Shown: positions 32,745 through 47,700 of the stretch, one piece after another
How the letters are laid out: each line of letters begins with the position of its first letter
Position numbering within the stretch: the first letter of the stretch is position 1
Notes under the pieces: model-generated
Told to the model about the DNA's origin: nothing
Seen by the model: only the letters and a program-made list of their open reading frames with translations
Database searches by the model: none
Translations under genes and position numbers: made by a program
NCBI RefSeq assembly: GCF_003590095.1
Contig: NC_039480.1
Span: 8,223,328 to 8,287,327 of the forward strand
Reading direction: 5' to 3'
Origin: Trichoplusia ni
Taxonomy: Eukaryota > Arthropoda > Insecta > Lepidoptera > Noctuidae
Length of the DNA stretch: 64,000 nt

Positions 32745-35700
32745 CTGTGGGCAAAGAAAATATCACATGAATAAATGCCATAAATAATATTATTGTGTCA
32801 TCAATAGAGTGTTAGCCTTTTCATATCAAAATTTCATCTTTGACGCGTCACACGGAAATGCCCTTATCTGGATACGAGAATGCAATTTAAACATCCGTTT
32901 CCGCAAACATCCCGGCGTCACTAATAGCTTGTAAGGCATAATTGTTGCACATGTGGGCTTGACTTGGCGACAAGCCAATTAGCATGGCGTGTTCGCAGGT
33001 CCCAGCGTCGCCGCGACGTCGCCCGCCCGGTGCGCGACTGTTACGCCTCAAATATACTTGGCGCCCCCAGCAGCCGCCGTAAAAACAGTAAATGCTACCA
33101 TCACATGTAACTCGATACAAACAGTTCACCTACGCATCAATACTTTACCTACAAGTGACGATGACAGTTTAAGCTGAGCTAACGTAACATTTCGTAATTG
33201 AAAAGGACGTTCGAAATTTGACATAATTTTTTTCGCGTCTAGCCCGAAAATGTGTTTGCAATCGAAAGGCGAAATTATCTAGCGAAATCCTGAACGCAAA
33301 TAGTGAGTTAGAGATACGTGAAGTCACTTGTAAGGTTTGTTTACTCGACGTGATAAGGCGGCGCCGGCGGGAGCCCTGCACGGGCTGCACCAGATAAGGC
33401 CACCCCGCCGGAGCTGCGGAGTGCTAAAAGCCTGTTATTAGCAGAGCAAAGTGCATTTTTAAGTCGGCCGGTTAGCTAAACGTGCTGCTTGAGAGTAGCC
33501 AGGCGCCGCCCCCGCTCCGCCCTGTCGCCCGTGACGTCATCCCACAAACTTGCCGTCGCTTTTACTTTTTGCGTGACTATTTCACATATTGGCGACTGTC
33601 GCCAGTTTTTTTAAAGGTGTGTAATTAGGGTCTGAGTAAATTTGGTTTATTTATCTGTCAGATAGGCCAAAATTATCGGGTAGACACGCAAACATGCGAT
33701 GACAAGTTAAAACGATGATGACGCGTTATTGAATTTACTTCGGCCAGTCCAAAGTTTGAGGATACCTTGTAATTTGACCGTATGGTTGAACATTGCCGTA
33801 ATTGAATCGGTGTGCCACCTAGTTACGCTCTCGAATAAAGAGTCGGCGATAACAAAGGTGATTTCTAATTCGTTGATAATTCCCAACAACGGTAGAGCTG
33901 GCGAGCGGTGGCCTGTCGGGGGATAATGCGCAATGATATGCCGCCGGCTATTGTCAGCCAGCGGGTGCCGTTAGCTGGACAATTGTAGGATAATCCCACA
34001 AAGCTTCCGATGAAATGGACGCGAGAAAACTTTCGCGCCTCGTTGCAGTCAACATGAAGGTAGCCGCGCAGCAAAGAAAGCCGCTGGTTAATTATACCGG
34101 GGGATTATGCAAGGGATCGTCACGCTGTACTGAGCGCCAAAGCCAGTAGTTTGTGTTGGTTTACAAACGGCGGGGGGCTGTCTCTTTACCGACGTATAAT
34201 AGCTTTTGGGACAGATTTAATAAATGGAATTAAAGTTTACCGTAACTCGATTGCCCAAAGCAGATGCCCCGAATTACATAGGTAAACGTGAAGCATATTA
34301 TTTTATTCTCTTCTCGTGCCATTTATGTGGTACATGTGACTACAATCGTACACAATGGGCGATTCCGATGAAGTGGAATGCTCTATTGTTTTCTGCCGCT
34401 AAGTTATGTAGTCGGCTCTTATTCGGATTTACCGTTTCAATTGAACTGTTAAGCTTCTTCAGAGAACAACGGTAGTTCACAGGCTGTTGCACTTCCAAGA
34501 GACACCGAACAGTATCGTGCGTCACAAACGAGCTGCGAGAACAAAAGCCTCGAATTAGTCGACATTGTTTTGCTAAGAGTCTTCACACAATGACCGTTTG
34601 TCGCAATCTGGATTTTTTGCCGATGTAACTGGCACCAACGCATGTTCGTAAAAGCTTTGGCGCCTGTTGCGGAGAAAAAAAATGCCGACGTCAGTATCAT
34701 GTGCGAATCGATGGCTTCTCAGAAACGTAGTACGTGTTCGTGGAAGTTGGGAGGTGCGATCGTATCATGTAAGGTATTCCCTCAGAATATTCAATATAAA
34801 TTAAGTTACTATACCAGATTTAACACGAGTCTGCGCAGTTTGCGGGAGATAAGCTTTTTTCTGTCAATTTTGTAACGAGGATTTTATATTGTCTGATGAC
34901 TGCGTTCTCGTAAAATAAACGAACGTTGATAGACGTAACATAGTTTTTTCCTCATTATTTAATCCAAACTAATATTTAAAATATTTTAGGTAACCAATAC
35001 ACAACTAATTTCAGCAGGCATTTACTCTTTTTGTATAATCTCGAATAGGTGCGTTTAACTTACGGACTTTAACATCCATCAATAAAATCTGACCATGTCT
35101 CATTAATATTTTACAAAATATACGGTTTAATCTAGAAGCATACTCCTTAAAAAATCTAAAATAACCTAAAAATCACCAACAAGACACATAACATACCTGG
35201 TAAGCAGTGACAGCGATGAATTCGGTCTCATTGAAGGAGAAGGAGGCGTGGGGCGCTCCCCAGGCAAGGGCGGCGGCGTCCCGCGCGCGCACCACCAGCA
35301 CGCGAGGACGGTACTTATGCATGGAGGTTAGAACCATCTGGAACAACGAGATATTGGTTATTAAACTACTACATATATCTAGAAGGAAATAAATAAATTA
35401 AAACCTCTTTTTTATTATGAGATGATCTAAAGGGAAGCCCCCGATCCTTTTCAAATCCTTGATCCCCAAAACTTTAATCTAATTGAAATTATTTTCATGG
35501 TTCTGTATTGTTGTTCTCTACTGTGATCTTTTACAATTTATGCAGAGTGCTATCAGAAATTTCCGAAAAGTAAATAGAAGAAAAAGATATGACCGTCTGA
35601 AATTTGTCTTCATTTTTGTTTTATTTAGCAACTAAACAGAAAACAAGAAAAAAATGATTAGCAATTATTGCTTAACTGCAAAACCTTTATCAAAAATCAA

Positions 35701-38700
35701 GCGCCTAATGTTATCTTACAAGATATGTTTGAGTATCAAGTATTGTTATCATAGTTTATTTAGGCATTTGAATATTCTTTCTTCAATCTTTCTTTGATGA
35801 GTCATTTGTGATTTTAGCACATAAATGTTCTATGTAACTACAGATTACTATTACTAAAATATGTAACGGTTTAATCACGCGTATTTATTTATTGACCCTA
35901 GCTTTATACCCCCAAGTACTATTTAATCATTCGAGGCAGCAACAACATTACATAAAGAGAGTAAAAAGTAGAGTCAGCAAATGCGCAAATTCCTAATCTC
36001 TATCTGTTTGAACAAACAACCTCAGGGCTAAGGGCTAACTGTGTGGCGACAGGGTGGTGGCGTCGTGTCGGCCCGTCGCGTCGCAAGCGCCTTATCTCCC
36101 ACTTGACGCGAATAACGCTACCTGCATGCCGCCACCTCTTGAAGCAATGCTATTACAGTTGTGAAAGAGTGACAACGCACTACAATATGTAGAGCGGCAT
36201 CTCTCTTCCACTTACAACAGGCCTCCAGCGCAGGCGCCGCCGACAGCAACCACTTCAAGCGCAAAGGGGTTCGCACACTATTGTCTCAAGATTAATAAAA
36301 TACTTAAAAGAAAGTATTGAAAATACAATAATGGTAAAAAGTGGCTACTTTCAATTGTTTATTTCTATTGTGTTTTTGTTAACTCACAATGTAAAAGATT
36401 AACTAAGTACAATACGTTGTTAACTACTAAACGGTCTTTTAAAGTGTTATAAAGAAATTGCAGAGATTAAAAAATAGAACCTTATTAGTTTTAATAAACT
36501 GGTGAAAGTCAATGTTAAAGAATCAGGCTGTTTACTTTGGTTCTAATCTTGAATTTTGAAACAAATTTAAAATTACCTTTGGCGCTTTGATTTGTATTGG
36601 AAAATCCATTGCTTTAGTTCATATAATCCTTCCAGTGTTCCGTTACAACTAAGAGCCTAACTTATTTTACAAAGTTAGGCTTTTAAACATCAGTCAATAT
36701 ACGACCATTCGTTTTAAAACATGTTATTTCCTTTTAGGTAAATACAGTCACCTACAACCAACTACAGACGAACCAATCCTTATACATTCTTTAACTCATC
36801 AAACAATTCAGACGCATTCGTCTTTATTTATTCCCACAAGGTTTCCAAGACAGACAGACAATACAAAGGCTTCGCCGCATTTCGGAAGCTCGTCGATCAT
36901 AGCGACGTGTGTTCAATCAAAGAAGATAGAGCTTTCAGATAGGAGAGGTTTTTGCGATTTGACTGACGTTTGGAGAGTGATCATGATAATTGATAGGAAA
37001 GATTCGAAAGAATTATTTTATTCGATTGTACTGTTATTTCAACTTAAATTAGGTTTAATTCCCAGTTTCGTCTTGACGAGGACTATTAAATTTTCCTACA
37101 GTAGGACTGTTCTTCAAAAACGGCATTTATGAGGTAACTTTATGAGATTATTTTGTATTCAGGTATTTAAAAATACTATCGGGAAAATGTATGTTCTTAT
37201 TACGCAATATGAAGAAAATAATATGCCTTTGTTTTCGATTACATTGGTAACTGAAGTCAAAAGCAAAATCAACTTTTAATATTACCAGCAAAGAACGAAA
37301 TCACGGGAAATCTAGGGCACAATATTTAAATGTTAATTCAAAACCATGTCAGCATTCAACTACGAACCGTTTTAATATAGCTTAACCAAGTTTAAAATCT
37401 TTTTAAAACATTACAAAAGTTGATCGCCTTAGGAAATCGTGCGAGACGCAATTTACAAACAGTTAAATTGTATATAGAGACCACCTAGTGTTGTGAACGA
37501 GACATTATAAAAAAATGTAGAGTTCGATAGATAAATCATGTTATAATAGGTAGGTAGTGATGTCCAAATATCGATAGTAAGTAATGATTAGATCAGGGGC
37601 GGGTCCCATACCATTTATTGATTAAGCAAACAAAATTATTGGGGAAATCACTTAGTAAGATATTTATAGATATAAGTTTATATTTTCTACGTATACACAG
37701 ATTGTCAGTTGAAGTTTTTATGATTTAATGTGTGTATGAAAACAACTCGTTTTTAAGGTTCATAATGTTTTCCTTGCGTGTTAGGAGCACTTAGGTATAT
37801 AGCTAAAGAAAGAGTTAGCTTTTTTTTTCTAATTTTCAATTGCTGGCAATAGTGCGATAGTTGCCTAAAAAAACGAAGTTAATCATTGCATTTAGCCGTG
37901 AAATTAGACTTAAGCTAGAATTTTTAATATAGAATCACTAAATTAACTGCAAGTATAGATATAAGTATTTTTTGTCTTACTAAAAACTAAAATATTAAAA
38001 TAAATAAAATAGAAACGGAACGGAATTGTCCAATTGCTTTTAATTACTTCTTCCAATTTCTTCTTTATGGTTAATTAGTTACAAAAGCGAACTAAAAACT
38101 TCATTCGTTATGATTGTTTCACTTATTCAATGTATAGACTTAATTCATATCCGTATTAAAAATCTTTAGCTGCTTTTTTCAAATATTTAACAGATCCACA
38201 GAGTATTTTATCAGATGTCACAGAAACACGTGTTTATTTCCCACTAATTAGTATCCGGGCTATCGGCGTGACATAGATAAGAGTTTCCGCACGGGTTCGA
38301 ACCCCACACCGTCACCCATGCCTTCCGCGTCGCTACTCGATCCTTGTAACGATAACATTAATGTGTCGTAAAGACAGGCGAACACAAGTTTTTTTATATA
38401 TTTCTTTGTCTGCACACAAAGTTATTAACTGATTCTATGATCAATTTACTTGATATTTTTACGTGTAATTAAATTAGATAAAATGCTAATTAAGTAAAGT
38501 TTAAACGTCTCAGTTTAGTTGAAATAGTTTATTAAATTGTCTATATTCAAATTGTAAGATTTCTTCAATATTGTTTTAAGAGGCTGCGATGAACAGCTTT
38601 TATAAACGCCGTTTATTTAATGTACAATTTATACTTTTTATCTTTATTGACTTAGACCTATATTAGCCACGAAAATTTACTTTACTGAGACTTAAAAATA

Positions 38701-41700
38701 TTTCAATTTTCCCTTATTTCTCCATACCTGAACCCTTCACAGAAGATACTTAAGTATCGATTAATTGCGTGAGAATAATCTTTCTAAATCCCTAACGAAC
38801 AATTTTCATCATTAGCTCTCACAGAAATCGCTAAAACATAATCCTTTCACTATAACAGCCTTTTTTGAGTTAATCCTTCTATATTCATGTATTTCACACG
38901 GCGTTGTCAGAAGTGCGTTTGTTAAAAAATTGCCAACAAAGGGTAAGGGTATAACGTATAATGGAGGTTTTTATCACAGGTGGTAAATCCTCAAGTGCAC
39001 AGTGCACACCATCCGAGGATAGTTTCCACGCGAATGGCTCGGCTCCCAGTCTCAGTAGCAGCATTGTTAGGGTGCGTGCACAAAGACGCCGCCCCGCTGA
39101 AGCGTAGGCACGCACTCATGCGCACCCGCCCGCAGTTTTTGCTGCTACCCGTCATAATAATGTCTGTTATGATGCTACTTGATGTATGCTTGTTTTGATA
39201 ACTCGACGTTGATGCGCGGCAGGTTAATTGAAACGTTTAGTTTCACATTCTAACCTTTTATCGCGAGATTCCTATAAAGTTTTATGTGAATTCTTACACG
39301 GACGAAACTAGTTTGTGTCAGTAAACATTGTAAAACGATCTTATCAGCTTGGATTTGAGTTACGAAACTTGAACAATCAAACATGGAACAGGCATCAAGA
39401 GCAGTCGTAAACCGTCACTCCGAGGCAGTTTCTACAAACAGTGAGTGCAAACATTGTATCAAATGCTTCAAGCTGGGGTGAAGCTGGCTCGTCATTAATC
39501 GAGGCGTCAACTGCTCTGTCCAAACACACCGCCCGAATAAAGGAGTACAGTTACTTGCCGCTACAAAGCCGCCATACAATGCCTTTCAGCGTATTTGTTC
39601 AAGTGACGAAATGCTTATAGACGTCTTTGTGCGCAAGCTCCCGCGGCGCGTAAGAACTCAAACCGGCCACCTCAAAACAAACTCTAACACAACACCTTAA
39701 GCTCGAAATTCATTTAAACATCCGCAGAAAACTATCTTTTTTACGTCATCGCAAAACGGGTTGTTTGTTTTCGATTCATATTTCAACACACATAAGGCTC
39801 AATTTTGTTTTATTAAAGTTTTTATGGGAAGTGGTTGCGCGGGAGGCGTTTCCTTTCAAAACAGGCGATACATGAGGCAGGGTCACGAGCGCGGGAATGT
39901 TCGATGAAGGCTGTATTGTAACTGTATTTAATATTGAAACTTTTTGTACGCAATTTACAATAGATCTGCGTTGTTCGCGTCATAGTTTTATTGGTTTGAT
40001 GTTTTTGCTGATATTTACGAGTTTCATAATAGTGTACCTGAGAATCGTTTAAAACGTGGACTGTTATGTTTATGAGGTCATCCAACGTCTGGAGGCAATA
40101 ACGCATGGAGAAATAATAAAGTCTAGAAAAACGCCGATTGTAGTAAGAACTCATTCGCTTAACTTACTATCAGGGAAGAAAATAAACATAACAAAACTAT
40201 TTACATACGTATCTGCTAATTGGTCGTATTTTTAAAAACAATAGTATCTTTGGCGGTAATTACGACACATTCCTGGATGCCAAAGCTGCAAATCATCACC
40301 TTCCTTATCAAGAGGCACTGGAACGTCGCGATAGTGTTTTGTCAACGCAGTGCACCTTGTGGTAAAAGTAGCTCTATATGTGTAGAGTTCTTAAACTTTG
40401 CGTGATGCGAAGACCTTTACGATAAGATAGTCTCGGTCAGCATTTTGGGCTTGATCACGAACAATGGGGATACTGAGATAAGTATAAATGATTCGTAAAA
40501 GAAAATAATGTATATATTCGATAAATAATGAGGTACGTGTTTACTTTGTTATACATATTCTTGCATCCGCAATTTATTTCTAAAACCGCAAAATGAGGGG
40601 AGTTTATTTAGAAGTCTTAGAAAGTGGTAACAGATGGAAAATGAGGTGCTAAAGGTGTCAAAACAGGGTGAGGTAATTAATATTGCTGCTAAATTTTTAA
40701 ACGTTACACTATTGTTACCAAAAACTTTGCTAAAGATGCCAGTTAAATCCGTTATTAATACGTGTTGTAATTAAATACGTGTCAATGTATGGTTGTGACA
40801 AATAAAGGCAACTTATAAATCCAATTATTTTGCAAAAACAATAGGTAATCACTCTTATATCGATTTCCCACGATTAATGTCTTTTTAATTAAAAGAGGTT
40901 ATTCAACGAGTAAATTGTCGTGTTGATACGTGCAGGCTTTGTAATGATCCGTCTGGGGATTAAATAAGACGAGTTTACCTAAGCCGTTCTTTTTGTTTAC
41001 AAAAGGCTAACACTTGTATTGAAATTATACGTAAAGTATTCATCGGAAGAATGTGTAAATAAATTTTTAATACAATTTCGTAATTTGATGCATGGATGCA
41101 TGTAAATATTTTTTCTTAAAACTGTACCTAACTATTTGGTCGATTGGTGAATAAATATTTCTGTGTCTACAAAACGGTTGAATAAACATATATTTTATAT
41201 TTGAACTATTGAATGCTCGTAAACTGAAAACCAAAAGTCCAATGCACAAATAAGATCTATGTACTTTGGACACTCCTGGTAGCTTTCCTCATTACTAAGT
41301 AACCGCAACTAGTGCTAGATATATCAAAAATACTACTACTTACATGTCCCTGTGCATCCATAGTATTATTCGTCAGCTTGAGTTTACTGAAAGACACGGG
41401 GTTCGCAGTCCAGTGATGTCCGGGGGCTGGAGAGTCGGGGTGCAGCATGAGCCGGCGAGGGCTCTGCGGCTCCGCGCCCCCGGCCGGGGCCCACGCGCCG
41501 CCCGCCCAGCGCCAGCGCCGCCGCCCCACCAGGGCCAGCTCGAGCAGCACGCAGTACTCCTCGCGAGGATCGAGACCTCCGAGGGATATGCGGAGAGAGG
41601 GAAACATGCGTCTGTGAACAAAAGAGATATTGTTATAAGTATAAATAAGGAATACATTATTTTACTTGAAGATTTTTGTTTGTGAGACGTAGAATTTATT

Positions 41701-44700
41701 AGGCTGTAAATTAAAGGCAAATATTTGTCGTTCGTAATCATAAAATGACTAAACAGTATTTGCTCGTTAGAGAATTGAGGAATGAAAATCTTATTAAAAA
41801 TGTTGAGCGATTTGCAAGATCGAGAATGTATTTACGTTTATAATAATGAGATTGCTACTATGCAAAACATTTCACAGATTTACAAAAATCAGACCACCAT
41901 CGATCGACATTCCGACACAAACTCAAAAACCACAGAACTGGGAACACAAACTATGATAATAAAAAGTGAAGTGTCCGCGCCCCAGCAGTAGCATTCCAAA
42001 ACTTATCAGCTTTATAAAACCGTGATAGGACCAATGTGTTAGTGAAGAGAGCTTTTGGCACCCGTTTGTTTCACTATAAAGAGTGTCATAAACGCTGATG
42101 ATGGCGCCGGCGCCGGCTTTATCAAACCAAACGGGACCGGACCTCCGACACATAGTGATCCTTAATGTAATTATGTCGAACTAATATAATGTGCCGCGGC
42201 GGTGGGTAATCTAACGGACAGATGTGGAAGGTAAATTAGTCATTTTCGAAAGTGTAAATTGATTCTGTTAGAAGCTATTCCGAAATCAAAGTTGTTTTTG
42301 TTTTTGTAGCGATTTTTTTGTTTTTAGTTGTGTCCTTTAGTTGCATACACATATATCAAGTAAGGCCTTAGGCGTTAGCGGTCAAATCTATTTATCTTAA
42401 TGATAAAATCGTTCGGGACTAGGAGTGGATTTCCATTTTGTTTTATTCACTTTGCTAAAAAAATGTGTTGAATGAAAACAAATCCATTTCCAAAACCTTC
42501 ACCACACATTAAATAACATTTCCTTAATAGAATATCTCCGGAAAATATTTCAAAACAAACCATTACAAAACCTTATTTGCGTATCAAACGAAAGGTATGC
42601 CATCAGTCATAATAGTCCGTGTTATCAGTGGCCGGCGAGGGTCCGGCAATGCAGGGGGTGAGGCAAGCTGGCCGGCATGGGGGGGGGGGGGCTACAGCGT
42701 CCGGGAGGCACTAATGCAGCCTGCAGATAACGCGCCGACAGAAGCTCAATTAACAACAAACTAAATTAGCCTCCATTTAAAGTTTACGATCGTCGCTACC
42801 GCCTTACGTGAGCGACATCGGTACAGACAACACAGCAACTTAGTCTTAACATTAAGTTTTACTATGGAACGAGAATTAACTTTAATATGCTCTTCAATTA
42901 CAATTACAATTTTATATTCCATATTTTTTGCACAACGCCATCTAGTGTCAAACTAAGCAAAACTTATGAATGTTTAAACTTACGAATTACAACCTCAAAC
43001 CAGAATTACTATTTTTATCTAGCGCTCCTATTTTAACGATATGCATTTTATGCGCACATAAAATGTTTACCAATGTTAATGTACCATATAATGTGTATCG
43101 GATATTGTAAGCGGTTCGTCCACCGACGCATCTGCCCACACACCTGACATGGAATATCATTGTAAATCATTCAGATTTGATGTCTTCAATGATGAGACGA
43201 AATCGAGATCTCGTCGAGATACGCTTTGATTCATAGTCAGTTATTTGCTAATTTATTACATAGTTAGATATTAAACATCAGTTTAGATTACAATTTTTAT
43301 AAAAAAAATCTTCGTGTTTTTCTGAACTTGGGATTTAAACGATCAATAAGAATACCCGTTGTCGTCAATATTTTATTTTCACATAATAAAATAGTCTCAA
43401 GAGTTTGAATACTCCTAATACAATAATTACAAGCTGAATACTAATATGTTTGGAAGGCCCTCGAGCCGTGTTGACTCGGGTCCTTACATGCAGCATGACA
43501 AGACAGAACAAACACAAATATGTGTTCACAATACTCGGGTGTCGCTGTTGACCGTACGTTGACAAATCCCTTCACTCGGCTACCGTTCGTAAGACGGCGT
43601 TATCAGCCGCGGTCCACTTATCGAGCCGTTTGAAAGCCCCGCGCGCCGACAAAGAGGTGACGATCCACGCACAAAATATCATGAAAAATTTGCCGCTTCA
43701 ACGCACTATCTACAACACACTCTCCAAACTAACAAAACAAACGACGACGCGAACGCGCCATTTAACATTGATATTATTGACGACTTAAATCAGGATTCGT
43801 GTCAGGCCTTTTATTTTAAGTGTTTTATGTTATGGAATTCTGTTTACGATACAGTTTAAACGAGAATGCAAATGAAATAAAGATACTATAAAAACCGGGC
43901 CGCCATAAAAGCCTCAAGAGGACGCTAAGCCGCGGCTTCGGCGGTGGGAAGGGACTTAGAGAACACAATGGGACCACCAGAATCGTGTTGAATAAACTTT
44001 AGAGTAGGTCGTAAATCGGTAACAACTTGCCAATTGCCGCACGGAGGCGCTAACTGCGCCCAGAAACTGTCATATCCGCTCTAGCATCCGCACTCGAAGT
44101 GTTCTAGCCGAGCGATTCGTTGCGGATTGTTTAGTGGCCGCTCGCCGCCGCACATAACACTAATGTGCCGCTTGAGATAACCCTCGCATGACTTACTAAA
44201 CGCTCGCCTCGTAAACGACTCCTCTGTGAACTTTAATGTCCTGATCTGTTTTACGTCGACACTAACCTACCCCTCTCGACGGCCAGTTATCTTTACTGCT
44301 AATTTCATTAGTTTTTTATCGTCAAGTTCAATGTTACGAAGCGGGCGACAGTCGTTAACGCACAGACGACACGTTGTTCTGGTCATGTGTGCTGCGAGCT
44401 ACTCAGCTCAGCAGTAACTCGTAGGATAAACAAGTTTCGAGTGTACAATACTCGTGTTGTGTATCCCGGCTCTAACCCGCGCTTATTAACGCTCGTACGA
44501 GAAGTCCGGCCGGTTTTTTCGTCCGCCCAGATGTGGGCCTGGGTAAACACCTCCGCCATTGTCTGGCCACATAAAAAATCATACACCTGGAAGTGTCAAA
44601 TTGTTCACTCGGACTGTGAGAGCGGCCCGTGTGAATCCCGCGCTCGCCTCTACATATGTACACAAATATTTGAGGTAAACGTTCGTGAACGACGCTATCC

Positions 44701-47700
44701 TCGAGCTTAAGGTTTATCCGACTTCCAAATCATCAAAACACGATTATCTACAATCTGCATCGAAATTATATTTGGCTGCTGAGTGTTTTCGTACGTTCAA
44801 GGGTGTTTTTTTCCTTCATACTTCCAAGAAATCGCCATATACCAAGCATACAACCTAACACCTAAGTATACTAAATGACACACAAGTTAGTCTCCACTTT
44901 TTTTATTTTGTGCAATAGAGGTTTTTTCTGACTAAATATAATTCACCTTCCATAATAGCATAATTATATGTAAATTATCTTAATGGCTCGGCATCGTGAT
45001 AGGTAGTTGACGTGCGTCCAGATAATGTAGGTACTTTAACTGCTAAAAACCTTTTACTGGGCGATTATAAAAGCGTAAACGGCAGCTACGACGCAATCGC
45101 CGTAATGACCAGTGTGTGTGTTCCTACAAACACATGTCTGGCCGCTCGTGACACTCTTGCGCAACTAGTGAACCACAAATTGAGGGCCGCGCATGCGCAG
45201 CGCACGCTCATTGTTATCCCACTAAGTGGGCTGTTAAGACGGAACCAAACTCCGTGAATCAGCAATAACGCTCACCAACAACACATTAGGGGCGGTCAGG
45301 ATGTAACAGTTAATGCGTAACATCGATTCTCACCGGAAAGAATCCTGTCGTAAGAATCGAGAACATTTTATTGTTTGCTCAAAAATTCACAAATATTTTC
45401 AATGTCATCACAAAAAACTGTTCCCGCACCACTCCCATATGCTACGGGCGCTCGCCTCCGCAAACCAAACAAACTACACTTATAAAGAAATACAAAGTAA
45501 CAAAACAAATAAACCAATTTGGGTACAACCACAAAAAAGCCACGGAATCATCGTCGGAGATGTAACGACGTATTAGCATATTGATGGCCACCGACTATCT
45601 GTCCTCCTTTGTTTAAAATCAGCGACAGCGCCTTCAATCATAAAGATCGTTTTCAAAAAAAGATTTATTTTATTGGCTAGTTTTTGCCGAGGGCTGCAGG
45701 TGGGAACAAAAAACCATGCACCGGCCACAGCGGCTACCCTGCTCATCCACCCTTGTTTTATAGCAAAATTGATACAGCCCTCGACTGCTGCACCGTTATA
45801 GCTAATAATTATCAGTTTTATGTCTGACATTTGCTTTTATTGACTTTGAATGAATCAGTTGGTGCGTGACAAGCTTACGTCACCTTTTGTTAAAATGAAT
45901 GTTTAATTTAATTAATGTGACGGGGATATCAGATGTTGTCTGTGTAATAGGTGTACGATAGGAATATTTCAATTGGTTATCTAGGAGTAGCGGCGGCTCG
46001 CTGGGCGGGGAGGGGCGGCGCATGCGCACAAGGCTCGCCCGCGGCGCGCACCTGCGCGACATGTTTATGCGCATCTCGTCGCCAAATTTACAGCCACTCT
46101 GGACAAGGATGCCGTCCTTGCGGAAATTAAAAATGTTTAATCACCATATCGGCACCCTTTTGCCCAAGAGTCGCCAACCGCCATAGCTTCAATAGCACCC
46201 ATTTCGCTTAACTGCACCGTTCGCAGATTGTAAACGTATCTTGAAAGGGTACCGCCTCAATTAATATCCGATCTTACGCCAGTCGACGATTGGTTTTATT
46301 ACCGCATAAGTAAATGAATTCGCGGCCTGTTTTTATCTCAGTGTGTTTATTTATACATTGATAATGCTGCGGTAACAATTTTCGCTATAGAAGTTATTCG
46401 TAATTTTATCGTGCTATGTCATGTTGGTCTCGTTACTTTTTACAACGTCGCATATCAGCCGGTCTGATGTTATCGTAATGAAGTTTCTTAGATGCAATAT
46501 TGTATGTTACTGCAAAATCATAAAATGTGCAAGAAAATTACTTTCATACATTAACTAGTATTTTAACTTCTACTAGTATTAATTTTACAGCATACCTTCA
46601 CAACAGAAAATAATTAAGAAAATGTTAATCAAAGTCTTTAAAAAAATAAATAATGTATACAATCATCGTAATTAACAGAAAGGGAATTAAAGAACCACAA
46701 TATTTGGACCCAATCGTGGCATAAACACCTCGTGGAATACGTTTCCGAAAAAAAGCTCAAATTTCAAATGAATATGGATGTCGTTACGGTGAAAGTACGG
46801 AATTAATTCAGCACCTTTTTGGGCGCCGGCGCCGCGGCATTCGCGCGTGGCACAAAGCTTGTTGCTCGTAAATTGCGAATGGAAGGGCCGACAAACGCGC
46901 GGTAATTTAGTTGACAGTGGGTACAGGCGGGCGACGCCGGCCGACCGGGACCGCCAGCCCGCGGCCCTGCACAAAGCTTATCTACCCGCCGCATCTAGAG
47001 CCTATTATGAGCCTGACGCCGAGCTCAACACAACAGATCGTTAAGATTACGTTTCGCCAATACACAGTTTGGTAATTCATGCCGAATAAACGATTAAAGA
47101 ATTCGCCGACAATTAAAAATTAATTAGAGTTATAATACCGACCAAAAAACCGTATAAATAACTTCGTGGACTGTTCGAAGCATGGAACGGTCCGTTGTTG
47201 GACAATGTTTTTGCCTCATCGTATTCGAGTACAAACTAATTTGGAAACGCATTTAACAAAGTGAGCTAGTCGTCAAACTGAAACAAAACCAAATCGAGAA
47301 TTAATGAGAACCATTCGATTGCATTACACGTGGAGCTTAATTGTCCGATCAACAGTTCTCGAGTTGTGTCCTCTTAGCCGTTTAAGATGCGTTCGTCGTG
47401 TCCAAGAAATAAGGTTTGAATTAGTCTAAATCTAATATGTTGTGAAGCGCCCCCAGTCCAGTGGCGATCGCTCGTTAGCTCCCGAGCCGGCATAAATCAC
47501 ACCGTTTTATGAGAACTCCCAATTTTTTAACATTTTGAGTTAATGAAATGCGAGCGCAGTATGGGACCCGACTAGCGACATTAAAAAGGACAACCCAAAA
47601 GGACGGACAGTTTCTAATTATAATCCTGTCAAACTTGTGATATAAGCAAGAATTGATGATCACCACAAACGCGGTGATTTCTATCTAAGATAATAGCGAT

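Noticed and set aside
38291..38309. tRNA B-box-like GGGTTCGAACCC
   Set aside because: No matching A box or cloverleaf could be drawn around it on either strand, so it is not called as a tRNA or SINE.
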